Positions 1 through 8,513 of a stretch of 64,000 nt of DNA are shown one piece after another. The notes under the pieces are model-generated. The model worked only from the letters and a program-made list of their open reading frames with translations, was not told where the DNA came from and searched no databases. The first letter of the stretch is position 1, and each line of letters begins with the position of its first letter. Both the position numbers and the translations under genes were made by a program. Origin of the DNA: Algorimicrobium algoritergicola (lineage in GTDB: Bacteria > Bacteroidota > Bacteroidia > Flavobacteriales > Flavobacteriaceae); the NCBI RefSeq assembly GCF_008086165.1, contig NZ_VSKL01000001.1:620001-684000 (forward strand), given 5' to 3'.

Positions 1-370
1 GTGAATCTACATAGGCTTTTCCTTCTTTGATTAATGCTACTGCCCAATCATATAACTGCTGAAAATAATCAGATGAATACAATTCATTAGCCCATTGATA
101 GCCTAACCATGCAATATCACGTTTGATAGCATCTACATATTCCTGCTCTTCTTTGGCTGGATTGGTATCATCAAAACGTAAGTTTACAGGTGCTTGGTAT
201 TTTTCACCCAAGCCAAAACTAATACCAATAGCTTTGGTGTGACCAATATGTAAATAACCATTCGGTTCTGGTGGAAAACGAAAGCGAAGTGCTTCTTTTT
301 CTAATCCATTCCTTAAATCTTCTTCTATAATATGCTCAATAAAATTGAGTGATTTTGTTTCTTCAGACAT
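1..370 (-). CDS. glnS: Glutaminyl-tRNA synthetase, N-terminal part (cut by window edge)
   Basis: Only the first 123 residues are in the window; the gene continues off the left edge. The reading begins [19 protein letters not shown] and contains the class I synthetase signature [14 protein letters not shown], with the HIGH box at residues 41-44, followed by NLRFDDTNP and a YSSDYF block. The [11 protein letters not shown] form and the spacing of these blocks are those of GlnRS rather than non-discriminating GluRS. The enzyme charges tRNA-Gln with glutamine in the cytoplasm. The start is the ATG complementary to 368-370. It is divergent from the zinc-ribbon gene and near folB, a neighbourhood commonly seen in flavobacteria. 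The assignment is strong, but the catalytic KMSKS half is not visible. Confidence 0.93.
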   Translation of the reverse strand, partial: MSEETKSLNFIEHIIEEDLRNGLEKEALRFRFPPEPNGYLHIGHTKAIGISFGLGEKYQAPVNLRFDDTNPAKEEQEYVDAIKRDIAWLGYQWANELYSSDYFQQLYDWAVALIKEGKAYVDS

Positions 371-470
371 ACGCTGTTCTCTATTCGAAATATGAAGCAC
401 AAAATTAGGTAATTTTAGACTAATTGTAACATTTGAATGATTTTTCACACCTATAATTAAAACTTATACC

Positions 471-680
471 ATGCAACACAGAAATTACGAATGTCCAAAA
501 TGCCATAATCGGACTTACGATATGGATCAAATGCAGGCAACAGGCGGTTTATTTACAAAACTTTTTAACATCCAGAATAAAAAATTTACGTCTGTAACAT
601 GTCAAAAATGTACGTATACCGAATTTTATAAATCGAAAACTAGTAGCATTAGTAATATATTTGACTTCTTTACAAATTAA
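471..680 (+). CDS. Small zinc-ribbon protein (DUF2082-like)
   Basis: A 69-residue protein with two CxxC knuckles, CPKC at residues 8-11 and CQKC at residues 44-47. They are separated by a glycine-containing linker and followed by YTEFYK, the layout of the short zinc-ribbon proteins grouped as DUF2082 (often annotated as zinc-ribbon nucleic-acid-binding or GTP-binding-like proteins). The four cysteines should bind one zinc ion. No signal peptide is present, so it is probably cytoplasmic. It lies between divergent glnS and co-directional folB. The function is unknown; nucleic-acid binding is inferred from the fold only. Confidence 0.75.
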   Translation: MQHRNYECPKCHNRTYDMDQMQATGGLFTKLFNIQNKKFTSVTCQKCTYTEFYKSKTSSISNIFDFFTN

Positions 681-716
681 ATAACTTTACGATATTAATT
701 TCTTTCAGAATTTCTC

Positions 717-745
717 TTGAAGTCACCTTCTGAATAGTATTTTTG
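717..745 (+). promoter_or_regulatory. Bacteroidota-type promoter of folB
   Basis: A TTG at 717-719 is followed after 18 nt by TATTTTTG at 738-745, matching the Bacteroidota primary-sigma pattern (TTTG-like -33, TAnnTTTG -7). The folB ATG at 750 is only a few bases downstream, so the transcript would be nearly leaderless. Confidence 0.6.
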
Positions 746-749
746 CAAT

Positions 750-1118
750 ATGGGAACAATTAAAGTGGAAAATATTCGGGTTTTTGCCAATCATGGTTGC
801 TTAAAGGAAGAAACCAAAATTGGTAGTGATTACCGTGTGGATTTAGAGATAAAAGCCAATTTACAAACATCAGCCAAGACAGATTTACTTCAAGATACGG
901 TTGACTATGTATTTCTAAATAAGGTGATTCGTGAAGAAATGGCACAACCTTCCTATTTACTAGAAACGGTTGCCAAACGTATTTTAAATCGCATTTTTAA
1001 AGAAGATACCATGGTTAGTAAAGCCACGGTTTGGGTCAGTAAAATTAATCCACCTATTGGAGGCGATGTGGAAATGGTAACAATAAAAATGAGTGACAAG
1101 CGAAAAAAGCAAAAGTAA
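750..1118 (+). CDS. folB: Dihydroneopterin aldolase
   Basis: A 122-residue protein that matches FolB over its whole length. Folate-aldolase hallmarks are visible: VFANHGCLKEE near residues 11-21, DTVDY near 49-53, LLETVAKRI with the conserved glutamate near 72, and the terminal SKINPPIGG with the catalytic-lysine/proline motif near 97-105. The enzyme cleaves 7,8-dihydroneopterin to 6-hydroxymethyl-dihydropterin plus glycolaldehyde in folate synthesis and acts as a homo-octamer in the cytoplasm. A promoter box lies directly upstream. The last residues (DKRKKQK) are a basic tail. The gene stands alone between the zinc-ribbon gene and tRNA-Cys. Confidence 0.93.
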   Translation: MGTIKVENIRVFANHGCLKEETKIGSDYRVDLEIKANLQTSAKTDLLQDTVDYVFLNKVIREEMAQPSYLLETVAKRILNRIFKEDTMVSKATVWVSKINPPIGGDVEMVTIKMSDKRKKQK

Positions 1119-1142
1119 GTAGCGAAACACTTATATTTTTTT

Positions 1143-1150
1143 TACATTTG
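1143..1150 (+). promoter_or_regulatory. -7 promoter box for tRNA-Cys
   Basis: TACATTTG fits the Bacteroidota -7 consensus TAnnTTTG and lies 46 bases before the tRNA-Cys gene. No clear TTG -33 element was found at the usual distance, so only the -7 box is claimed. Confidence 0.45.
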
Positions 1151-1196
1151 CCACCACGTTAGAAATAACAAGATACCTTTTTTCAAAGGTATTTAA

Positions 1197-1267
1197 GGTG
1201 TCGTGGCCGAGTGGCTAGGCAGTGGTCTGCAACACCATCTACAGCGGTTCGAATCCGCTCGACACCT
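1197..1267 (+). tRNA. tRNA-Cys (anticodon GCA)
   Basis: A full cloverleaf can be folded: acceptor stem GGTGTCG/CGACACC; anticodon stem GTGGT/ACCAT around the loop CTGCAAC, giving anticodon GCA; and T arm AGCGG-TTCGAAT-CCGCT. The discriminator is T, as expected for tRNA-Cys. The CCA end is not encoded (the next bases are CTA), so it must be added by the CCA-adding enzyme. A hairpin terminator follows within a few bases. Several partial copies of the 3' half follow downstream (see repeats). Confidence 0.95.
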
Positions 1268-1695
1268 CTAAAAAAGAGTTACTTTTAAAGTAGCTCTTTT
1301 TTTTTGTTTTAAATTTTTAGAAAATTTTGAGTAATGTGGTTACAGCGGCTCGAGGCTTATTAATTGACACCTCAAAGAACCTTCAACTTATGTTAGAGGT
1401 TTTTTTCTAATTTTTAAGAAAAATTAATTAAAGATAAACCATCTACAGCGGTTCTCCCGAAATTTCGGGACGCTCGACACCTCTAAAAAAAGGGTTACTT
1501 TAAAAGTAGCTCTTTTTTTTGTTTTAAATTTTTAGAAAACTTTGAGTAATGTGGTTACAGCGGCTCGAGGCTTATTAATTGACACCTTAAAGAACCTTCA
1601 ACTTATATTAGAGGTTTTTTTCTAATTTTTAAGAAAAATTAATTAAAGATAAACCAACTACAGCGGTTCTCCCGAAATTTCGGGACGCTCGACAA
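1236..1695 (+). repeat. Tandem ~200-bp repeats carrying tRNA-Cys 3'-half copies
   Basis: The 3' half of tRNA-Cys (ATCTACAGCGGTTC...CTCGACACCTCT) plus its terminator and about 130 bp of spacer are duplicated: unit 1 from about 1236, unit 2 from about 1439, and a shorter third copy from about 1655. In copies 2 and 3 the T-loop part is replaced by the palindrome TCCCGAAATTTCGGGA. Each full unit also contains a more decayed tRNA-like piece (TACAGCGGCTCGAGG...TGACACC) near 1341 and 1556, each followed by an ACCTC/GAGGT hairpin with a T run. This accounts for nearly all of the gap between tRNA-Cys and the next gene; no open reading frame of note is present. Confidence 0.8.
1273..1305 (+). terminator. 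Terminator after tRNA-Cys
   Basis: A 13-bp stem, AAAGAGTTACTTT paired with AAAGTAGCTCTTT with one G-T wobble, followed by a run of nine T. It is a typical rho-independent terminator for the tRNA-Cys transcript. Confidence 0.8.
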
Positions 1696-1714
1696 TTTTA
1701 AAGGTTTTGGGATT

Positions 1715-1749
1715 AAGACCTAACAGGTTTCTAAAACCTGTTAGGTCTT
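1715..1749. repeat. Perfect 16-bp inverted repeat
   Basis: AAGACCTAACAGGTTT and its exact reverse complement flank a 3-nt spacer (CTA). It sits just past the 3' end of the minus-strand SUMF1-like gene. It could serve as a terminator hairpin, although no long T tract follows on either side, or it could be a dispersed palindromic repeat. Confidence 0.7.
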
Positions 1750-1780
1750 TAAGTAAACAAGCTTATTAAATAGCGACGTA

Positions 1781-2434
1781 TTACTTGGTTGTCACTTCAC
1801 AAAAGCAGCGAAAACCTGTGTAGGTATTTGGTAATATAATTTGAGTTTCAGATTTCCAATTCTCACCAAAATATTGATCATCACCAGTAATTTCCGAAAT
1901 ATTATAGCTAACATATTTCTTTTTAGGATGTTTCTTTATTTTTAATTCTAATGGATTATCTGCTTCATAAGCTTTAAAACGCTTTGAAGCTTTAAAATAT
2001 GCTTCAGCCTTTTCAAATTCTATAGTGGTTGGCAGCCTATAGAGAACCATTTTATTGTTCTCTGGAAAATTTGTATCCCATAAAAGTTGAACCCTTTCTG
2101 AACGCCATTTACAGTAATATTCTGCCTGTTTTCGAGTAATATGAAGCATTGGAAAGAACTGGTATTTGGGGTTTTTGCTATACTTATCAATCCAATTACC
2201 ATCCACATTAGAACCGTTAGAAACAATTAAAGTAATAGGCGATTTTTCGTTATTAGATTCCAAACTATAAAATAATTCCTGATACATGTTGTTCGTTATA
2301 GGCGACTTATCTATAAACAAACTATCATTAATTTTAAGCGTTCCTGGTGGAATTAACGCTGTTTGTGCATTTATAAATTGAAAGCTGCATAGAATAAGTA
2401 GATATAATAAAAATTGATTATTTGTAGATTGCAT
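1781..2434 (-). CDS. SUMF1/formylglycine-generating-enzyme-like secreted protein
   Basis: A protein of 217 residues if it starts at the ATG complementary to 2432-2434. That start is preferred because it opens directly with a signal peptide (MQSTNNQFLLYLLILCSF, cleavage after INA); an upstream in-frame ATG adds 17 residues. The mature part resembles the FGE-sulfatase/SUMF1 fold: IPPGTLKINDSLFIDKSPITNNMY at the N-terminus, an ITRKQAEYYCKW segment in the middle, a YRLPTTIEFEKA segment, and GFRCFCEV at the C-terminus. It is shorter than true formylglycine-generating enzymes, so a structural or lipid-surface role like the GldJ/GldK relatives in gliding Bacteroidota is as likely as catalysis. It is followed by the inverted repeat at 1715-1749. 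Confidence 0.7.
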   Translation of the reverse strand: MQSTNNQFLLYLLILCSFQFINAQTALIPPGTLKINDSLFIDKSPITNNMYQELFYSLESNNEKSPITLIVSNGSNVDGNWIDKYSKNPKYQFFPMLHITRKQAEYYCKWRSERVQLLWDTNFPENNKMVLYRLPTTIEFEKAEAYFKASKRFKAYEADNPLELKIKKHPKKKYVSYNISEITGDDQYFGENWKSETQIILPNTYTGFRCFCEVTTK

Positions 2435-2485
2435 GCTGTAAATTTTTGGGAGTTGATAACTTAAATTCAAGTTGATTAGAACCAA

Positions 2486-3172
2486 TTATTCTGATTTAAA
2501 AATTTCAATAGCATCAAACTTATGCTTTAAACGTTCTTTTTCTTTCGGAAAAAACCCTTGTAGAAGCAGTAAAATACCAAAACCCATAATGACTAATGAT
2601 ACAATCTTCTTTGTTTTAAAAATGCGTCTGGGTGTGAGTTTATTTTTAAGCGTTTTTGCCGCCAGTATTTTAAGTAAATCCATAATAAAATAAACAACCA
2701 AAATAGTTCCTAAAAACACAAATAAACCTTGTTCAGTTTCTGTTAGCGAGTTCCCTATTACAATAAAACCTAGCCAACCCAATAACACACCAATATTGAT
2801 GAAATTGAGTAAAAACCCTTTAATAAAGAGCTTTCCGAAGTTCTTTTTTAATTCAACCGTATGAAATTCGCGCACAATATCCCGAAAGGATTTGGCGGTT
2901 TTTGTAAAGGATATAAAACCGTAAACTGCCAACAAAACACCTCCAAAGATCAGGAAGTTTGGATCGTCTTTAATTTTATCAAGAAGTTTAGTGGTACTGT
3001 AGTATGCAACTACTATAAATAAAATATCGGCTAGAATAACACCAAAATCAAATATTAAAGCACTTTTAATACCTTTAGTAGCACTGGTTTCTAGAAGAAC
3101 AAAAAACACAGGGCCAATGGTAAAAGATAATAGTATTCCGAAAGGAATAGCTGCTAAAATATCGTCAGTCAT
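2486..3172 (-). CDS. LysE-family amino-acid exporter
   Basis: A 228-residue inner-membrane protein with about six hydrophobic segments. The N-terminal FGILLSFTIGPVFFVLLE segment is the typical first helix of the LysE/RhtB family, with the conserved GPV motif. A charged cytoplasmic loop (roughly residues 75-100, rich in K/R/E) and a final helix (IVSLVIMGFGILLLLQGFF) complete the pattern. Family members export amino acids or derivatives; the substrate cannot be told from sequence. The gene ends about 50 bp before the start of the SUMF1-like gene and may be co-transcribed with it. Confidence 0.85.
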   Translation of the reverse strand: MTDDILAAIPFGILLSFTIGPVFFVLLETSATKGIKSALIFDFGVILADILFIVVAYYSTTKLLDKIKDDPNFLIFGGVLLAVYGFISFTKTAKSFRDIVREFHTVELKKNFGKLFIKGFLLNFINIGVLLGWLGFIVIGNSLTETEQGLFVFLGTILVVYFIMDLLKILAAKTLKNKLTPRRIFKTKKIVSLVIMGFGILLLLQGFFPKEKERLKHKFDAIEIFKSE

Positions 3173-3217
3173 AAATTTTGAAAAGCAATTTCTACAAATT
3201 TATGAAAATCCTAGGTA

Positions 3218-3895
3218 TTAATCCTTACGAATTATTTTTCCGCCAAAAACAGTATTTTCTTCAACCAATTTCGGATTTCCATATATATAAACGCTACCTC
3301 CAGCACGTACTTTGGCCTCCACTTTTTCAGACGCTTTAACATGTGCTTCACCAGCTGCTCGGATAACAACTTTTGCTGTTTCACTTTCTAATTCCTTTCC
3401 AAGAAAAGAACCACCTGTTGATAAATCGATATCCTGATTTTTAGTATTTCCACTCACGCGAATAACACCGCCTGTTACGGCTTTAGCTTCTAAAAACGTG
3501 ATATCTTGAACCATGAGTTTAATGCTGCCACCTTCTTGCGCACTTAATTGAATTTCAAACTGATTAAAAACCTCATTAGATCCTACAAAGGCACCTTCAT
3601 TCACATCAATCAAATCAATTTGTTTGTAGTATAATTCAACAGTTGTTTCGTCACCATCGAATAATTTTTCGATTGACATTCTAACTTTTAGTTTACCATT
3701 TTTATTAACAATAACAACATCTTCCGTGTTTTTTCCTTTGATGATAATTTTATTTTCATCAGATTTTATTAGGGCGACTTCTATCCTATCGTAAACTTTA
3801 AGTTCATTAAAATCGCCTAGCATTTTTTCAGTTTGTGCTTGACTTATTTGGGTTGTTGCTACGATTAAAACGAGTGCAAAAAGAAATTTTTTCAT
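3218..3895 (-). CDS. Head-GIN domain (DUF2807) secreted protein
   Basis: About 225 residues with the signal peptide MKKFLFALVLIVATTQISQAQ, followed by a beta-rich domain of the putative auto-transporter adhesin head-GIN type (DUF2807). It begins FNELKVYDRIEVALIKS and has repeating short strands ending AAGEAHVKASEKVEAKVRAGGSVYIYGNP. I chose the MKK start (complement of 3893-3895); an ATG two codons upstream (3899-3901) is equally possible. Members are exported, often several per Bacteroidota genome, and their role is not established. The gene lies downstream of RNase R on the same strand with a 38-45 bp gap. Confidence 0.85.
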   Translation of the reverse strand: MKKFLFALVLIVATTQISQAQTEKMLGDFNELKVYDRIEVALIKSDENKIIIKGKNTEDVVIVNKNGKLKVRMSIEKLFDGDETTVELYYKQIDLIDVNEGAFVGSNEVFNQFEIQLSAQEGGSIKLMVQDITFLEAKAVTGGVIRVSGNTKNQDIDLSTGGSFLGKELESETAKVVIRAAGEAHVKASEKVEAKVRAGGSVYIYGNPKLVEENTVFGGKIIRKD

Positions 3896-3939
3896 GGTCA
3901 TTGAGGATTATTTTATATTAAAAATACACGTTGCAAAAA

Positions 3940-6171
3940 CTATTCCTGATGTTTTCCTATTAGGTAAAAATCTAAATGTTTTTTAACTAAATCTGTATTT
4001 TTAACTTTAACAACGACCTCATCACCCAATTGGTACATGGTTTTAGAATTTTTTCCAATTAATGCATAATGATCTTCATCAAATTGGTAATGATCGTCTT
4101 TCATATCACGAACACTCACCATGCCTTCACATTTGTTTTCAATAATTTCTATATAAATTCCCCAATCGGTTACACCTGAAATAACACCTACAAAATTTTC
4201 ATCTTTATGATCTTCCATAAAGCGAATTTGCATGTATTTAATAGAATCACGTTCCGCTTTAGTAGCTAAATTTTCCATGTTACTGGAATGGTTGCATTTA
4301 TCTTCATAAATATCTGCGTTTGCAGATGGTTGACCATCTAAATACAGTTGTAATAATCTGTGTGCCATAATATCTGGATAACGACGAATTGGCGATGTAA
4401 AGTGACTGTAATAATCAAAAGCTAATCCGTAGTGACCAATATTTCGTGTGGTATATTCGGCTTTACTCATCGTACGTATGGTTAACGTATCTACTAAATT
4501 CTGCTCTTTTTTACCGACTACTTCACTTAATAAATTGTTTAGCGTAGATGAAATAGATTTTTTATCATTGAAATTCAATTTATAACCAAAACGGCTCACC
4601 ACATTTTGAAGTGCAGCTAGTTTACTATCATCTGGTTCATCATGAACGCGATAAATAAAGGTTTTTTTCTGTTTACCAACAAACTCCGAAACTTTTCGGT
4701 TTGCTAACAACATGAATTCTTCAATCATTTTGTTGGCATCTTTACTCGTTTTAAAGAATACGCCAACTGGATTTGCATCTTGATCTAAATTGAATTTTAC
4801 TTCTACTTTATCAAAAGAAATAGCGCCTGAACGCATCCGTTTTGATCGCATTTTTTTAGCAAAAGCATCCATTTTTAAAACAGCTTGTGCTATTTCTGGC
4901 GTTGTTTGATATACTTTTCCTGAGATGGCTACATCTGCAGGTATGGTTGTATCTATTTTTTTAGGATTATTAGACACCTCGTCTGCGCTCATGGCGTTAT
5001 TGTGCTCAATGATAGCTTGTGCTTCTTCATAAGCAAAACGTGCGTCTGAATAAGTAACGGTTCTACCAAACCATTCGTCTACCACTTCGGCTTTATCGTT
5101 CATTTTAAAAACGGCCGAAAACGTATATTTCTCTTCATTAGGACGTAATGAACAGGCATTGTTTGATAGTACTTCTGGTAACATAGGTACCACGCGATCT
5201 ACTAAATAAACCGATGTTGCACGCTCATAGGCTTCATCATCTAAAATAGTTCCTGGTTGCAAGTAATGCGATACATCAGCAATGTGAATTCCTATTTCAT
5301 AAAGTCCATTATCCAACACTTTAAATGATAGGGCATCATCAAAATCCTTGGCATCTTTCGGGTCAATGGTAAAGGTTAAATCCTCACGCATATCCCGACG
5401 TTTAGCAATTTCTTCTTTCGTTATAGAAGTATCAATTTTATTGGCAAAATCTTCTATTTCTTTCGGAAATTCTAATGGCAACCCATATTCAGCTAAAATG
5501 GCATGAATTTCGGTATTGTGTTCACCTGGCCTTCCTAAAACTTCTATAACTTTTCCGTTAGGAGAATCGGCTTTTTCTGGCCATTCTTCTAATGAAACTA
5601 ATACTTTATCGCCATCTTTGGCATTCTTGGTTTTGTTGATTGGTACAAAAATATCTGTGTACATTTTGTTACTATCAACTACTACAAAGGCGTAGTTTTT
5701 ATTCAGTTGAATAACACCAACATATTCCGTTTTAGCACGTTTTATAATTTGGGTAATTTCGCCTTCACGCTTACCGCCTTTTAATCGTTTGTATGCGTAG
5801 AATTCCACCTCATCACCATGAAGGGCTTTATTCATATTGTTTGAAGCAATGTAAACATCGTCTTCAAAATCGTCTGAAATAATATAACCGGCTCCTCTGG
5901 ATGCCATATCCACACGACCAGTATGGTACTCGGTAGACATAATGGCTTTAAATTTTCCGCGCTCTACTTCTTCAATCTCTTGTTTTGCTTTGAGTTGTTG
6001 CAGTTTTTTTATAATCTGATTGCGACTACTAGCGTCATTAACGCCAATTTTAGAAGCAATTTGTTTATAATTAAAGGATTGGTTTCTGTCTTTTTTTAAT
6101 ATACTTAAGATTGTATTAGTCAGGTTGGAAATCTTATTATTAGAAGGTTTCCTGTGTTTCTTTTTTGTCAT
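3940..6171 (-). CDS. rnr: Ribonuclease R
   Basis: A 743-residue processive 3'-5' exoribonuclease. Visible parts in order: an N-terminal winged-helix-like segment (residues about 15-65); OB/cold-shock domains (about 75-240); the RNB catalytic domain, starting LTFTIDPKDAKDFDDALSF near residue 265 with the metal-binding aspartates, and containing HYGLAFDYYSHFTSPIRRYPD near 580; and a C-terminal S1 RNA-binding domain (FVGVISGVTDWGIYIEI, about 660-735). Length and order match RNase R/VacB. It degrades structured RNA and takes part in rRNA quality control. A lysine-rich start (MTKKKHRKPSNNK) is common in this family. Confidence 0.96.
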   Translation of the reverse strand: MTKKKHRKPSNNKISNLTNTILSILKKDRNQSFNYKQIASKIGVNDASSRNQIIKKLQQLKAKQEIEEVERGKFKAIMSTEYHTGRVDMASRGAGYIISDDFEDDVYIASNNMNKALHGDEVEFYAYKRLKGGKREGEITQIIKRAKTEYVGVIQLNKNYAFVVVDSNKMYTDIFVPINKTKNAKDGDKVLVSLEEWPEKADSPNGKVIEVLGRPGEHNTEIHAILAEYGLPLEFPKEIEDFANKIDTSITKEEIAKRRDMREDLTFTIDPKDAKDFDDALSFKVLDNGLYEIGIHIADVSHYLQPGTILDDEAYERATSVYLVDRVVPMLPEVLSNNACSLRPNEEKYTFSAVFKMNDKAEVVDEWFGRTVTYSDARFAYEEAQAIIEHNNAMSADEVSNNPKKIDTTIPADVAISGKVYQTTPEIAQAVLKMDAFAKKMRSKRMRSGAISFDKVEVKFNLDQDANPVGVFFKTSKDANKMIEEFMLLANRKVSEFVGKQKKTFIYRVHDEPDDSKLAALQNVVSRFGYKLNFNDKKSISSTLNNLLSEVVGKKEQNLVDTLTIRTMSKAEYTTRNIGHYGLAFDYYSHFTSPIRRYPDIMAHRLLQLYLDGQPSANADIYEDKCNHSSNMENLATKAERDSIKYMQIRFMEDHKDENFVGVISGVTDWGIYIEIIENKCEGMVSVRDMKDDHYQFDEDHYALIGKNSKTMYQLGDEVVVKVKNTDLVKKHLDFYLIGKHQE

Positions 6172-6190
6172 TTAAATTGTAATAATTTTA

Positions 6191-6225
6191 TTCCTTTGAA
6201 TCCCGATAGCTATCAGGAAGGAATC
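6191..6225. repeat. Imperfect intergenic palindrome TCCCGATAGCTATCAGGA
   Basis: An interrupted inverted repeat upstream of rnr: ATTCCTT...AAGGAAT arms enclose TCCCGATAGCTATCAGGA, itself a near-perfect palindrome. It resembles in style the CCCGAAATTTCGGG palindrome inside the tRNA-Cys repeats. The rest of the 6172-6424 gap shows no gene. Confidence 0.5.
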
Positions 6226-6424
6226 TTATAGTTTTATAAAAATAATACATTTAAGGAAGAGATTAACGCTTTCACTTTAAATATTAGCAGTGAATAGGTT
6301 ACTAAACGTATTAAGTTGGTGCAAAGCTACGGTTTTAATATTAAATGCATGTTGCTTTAATATTATGTTAACGTAAAAAGGCTCACAAATACATGTGAGC
6401 CATTAATTCTAATTTTAAAATATA

Positions 6425-7843
6425 CTATTCAATAATCAGCTTTTTAGAGCTTTTACCTTTGTTGGTTTTTATTTCAATCACATAGGTTCCACTTGATAAT
6501 TTTGACGTATTGATAGTTGTTTCTGTAGCTATTAAAACCACTTGACCTAATGTGTTGTATATAGTTGCTATTTCTAAAATTAAACCTGTTTCTAGCTGAA
6601 TAGTTACGTGATTTTTTGTTGGGTTAGGGTATAATTTAAAACTTGTTAGTGTTTCTTCTTGAGTTGATAAAACTTCGGTTAAATCAAAAACTCTTACATG
6701 ACTTGAGTAATAAGGTGAACTAACAGCAACGATACTACCATCAACTGATAAGCTGATACGCTCTCCTAAATAATCCTCTTCTGCTTCACCATTTATACCA
6801 TTACCTACCTCTGTCCAATTTCCGGATTGGAATTTATAAATACGAACCTGACCAGAATTTTCAGCATTTTCTGAAGTAGAAGGTGCTCCTATAGCAATGA
6901 TACTACCATCAGATGATAAACTTACTTCCCATCCTGTTTCGTCACCCATAATTTCCCCTTCAATATCATTACCCATTTGAGTCCAAGTATCAGCTTGTTG
7001 TTGATAAATACGGACATACCCTAAATTTTCATCATCACCTTTATACCCAAATGCAATAATACGTCCATCAGCTGATAAACTTCTTGAAGATGAAAATAAA
7101 TTATAATTAAAACCTCTTATAAATGTCCAAATTCCAGATTGGTTTTCATAAAGTGCATCCCTATTATTAACTGTATCATAACCTGCATATTTTATTACAA
7201 GTCTATTTCCATCTTTTGATAAATCAGCACTAAAAATAGTATCAAAAGGAAAAGGTGATGAAGTATTAGCGGTAAAATCTGATCCAATTTGTGTCCAAAT
7301 ACCTGATATATTATTAAAAATACGAACAATACCTGACCTAATTAATCCATTATATGGCATACATATTGCTAGAACAGTTCCATCACCCGATAATCTTACA
7401 ATACTGTTAGAATAAGATTGTTCCATAATATTATTAATATCCGCTCCTATTTGTGTCCAGACACCTAAAATATTTTCAAAAATACGAAGTTGTACAAATC
7501 TATCTCCATTAACATCTAAAGCTGTTCCGCTAATAGCAACAATATTACCATCATCTGATATGCTTACTGATCTTCCAAAAAAACTATTTCCGGTTGGACC
7601 ATCTAGATCATCACCAATTTGAATCCAGTTTTCTGAAACATTTTTATAAATACGAACCTGACCTGAATTAGTACCATTTGCGTCATTTTGATTAGCACCA
7701 ATAGCGATAATAGTTCCATCAGCCGATAAACTAATAGAATTACCAAAATAATCACCTACAGCTTCACCATCAATATTTTGGCCAATTTGTATTTGAGAGA
7801 ATGAAAAGATTGGTAAAAACAGGAGTACAATTAAATATTTCAT
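6425..7843 (-). CDS. T9SS-secreted seven-repeat (propeller-like) protein
   Basis: 472 residues if started at the ATG complementary to 7841-7843, which begins with the signal peptide MKYLIVLLFLPIFSFSQ; a longer reading upstream adds 30 residues without a signal sequence. The body holds seven repeats of a motif like S-x-S-L-S-x-D-G-x-I-I-A-I-G, alternating with VRIY-type strands and W-x-Q-I-G-x-D turns, suggesting a seven-bladed propeller of FG-GAP/WD-like strands. The C-terminal ~75 residues (SFKLYPNPTKNHVTIQLE ... GTYVIEIKT ... KKLIIE) are a type A Por-secretion sorting domain, so the protein should cross the outer membrane by T9SS and be surface-attached or released. Its ligand is unknown. 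Confidence 0.85.
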   Translation of the reverse strand: MKYLIVLLFLPIFSFSQIQIGQNIDGEAVGDYFGNSISLSADGTIIAIGANQNDANGTNSGQVRIYKNVSENWIQIGDDLDGPTGNSFFGRSVSISDDGNIVAISGTALDVNGDRFVQLRIFENILGVWTQIGADINNIMEQSYSNSIVRLSGDGTVLAICMPYNGLIRSGIVRIFNNISGIWTQIGSDFTANTSSPFPFDTIFSADLSKDGNRLVIKYAGYDTVNNRDALYENQSGIWTFIRGFNYNLFSSSRSLSADGRIIAFGYKGDDENLGYVRIYQQQADTWTQMGNDIEGEIMGDETGWEVSLSSDGSIIAIGAPSTSENAENSGQVRIYKFQSGNWTEVGNGINGEAEEDYLGERISLSVDGSIVAVSSPYYSSHVRVFDLTEVLSTQEETLTSFKLYPNPTKNHVTIQLETGLILEIATIYNTLGQVVLIATETTINTSKLSSGTYVIEIKTNKGKSSKKLIIE

Positions 7844-7854
7844 AATGTAAATTT

Positions 7855-7882
7855 GAGTGTTGTAGTTTGAGTGTTGTAGTTT
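7855..7882. repeat. Tandem 14-bp repeat upstream of the T9SS propeller gene
   Basis: Two adjacent exact copies of GAGTGTTGTAGTTT lie just 5' of the minus-strand start at 7843. They may sit in the leader or promoter; no function is claimed. Confidence 0.6.
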
Positions 7883-8513
7883 GATGGTTAAATTAGAAAT
7901 AAAAAAATTAGCAGCTTTTTTAGTTATCCACATATATATAGATAATCATCTTTTTCTTTTAAAATTTAAAAAAAATAATGATGGTTATTATAGTGTGTTA
8001 ATAGAGGTATAACTTTATTCATTTATATTTTGATTACACGTAGTTTACAATTTATTGATACGTAGTTAACATGTTATATAACCTTAAAGCATTCATTTTT
8101 AGATGAATTTTAAAAGCTATTAACAACTGTTAATAACTGATGTTAATAGTAAAAAGCTGACAAGTATTTTACATTTTGGTGTTTATAAACATCCGTTGCA
8201 TGTCTTAAAAGTTGTCCAAAAAAAATGGCTAACTTTTTAGGTTTATTCGGTTGGGTTTTCACTTAAAAAAATTAATCGAATATTAAAAATTTACCTATTA
8301 GAATTTAATGAACAGTTATTAACAAGTTATGAGGTACTAAACAGGTACTTATTAATAATTTCATGTTTTGATTATGAAATTAATTTAAGAGTCTTGCAAT
8401 CAATTAGTTATATTTTTATATATTTACTACACAGAAATTATCCCTCACACTAATTTCTTTATCTAGTTAAAATAGCATTATAAATTTTTACAAACGTTTT
8501 AATCCATTTTAAA
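7883..8513. other. AT-rich gap between divergent T9SS genes
   Basis: About 630 bp between two divergently transcribed secreted-protein genes. It is very AT-rich with many TTAATAA-type words. I see no coding frame, tRNA or convincing terminator. It presumably holds the promoters for both flanking genes, but no site fits the consensus clearly. Confidence 0.5.

Noticed and set aside
1236-1695. A CRISPR-like array
   Set aside because: The units are about 200 bp, contain tRNA and terminator pieces, and lack short repeats with unique spacers; no cas genes are near.
2472-2693. Plus-strand open frame opposite the LysE gene
   Set aside because: It lies fully inside the reverse of a well-supported transporter gene and has no family features.
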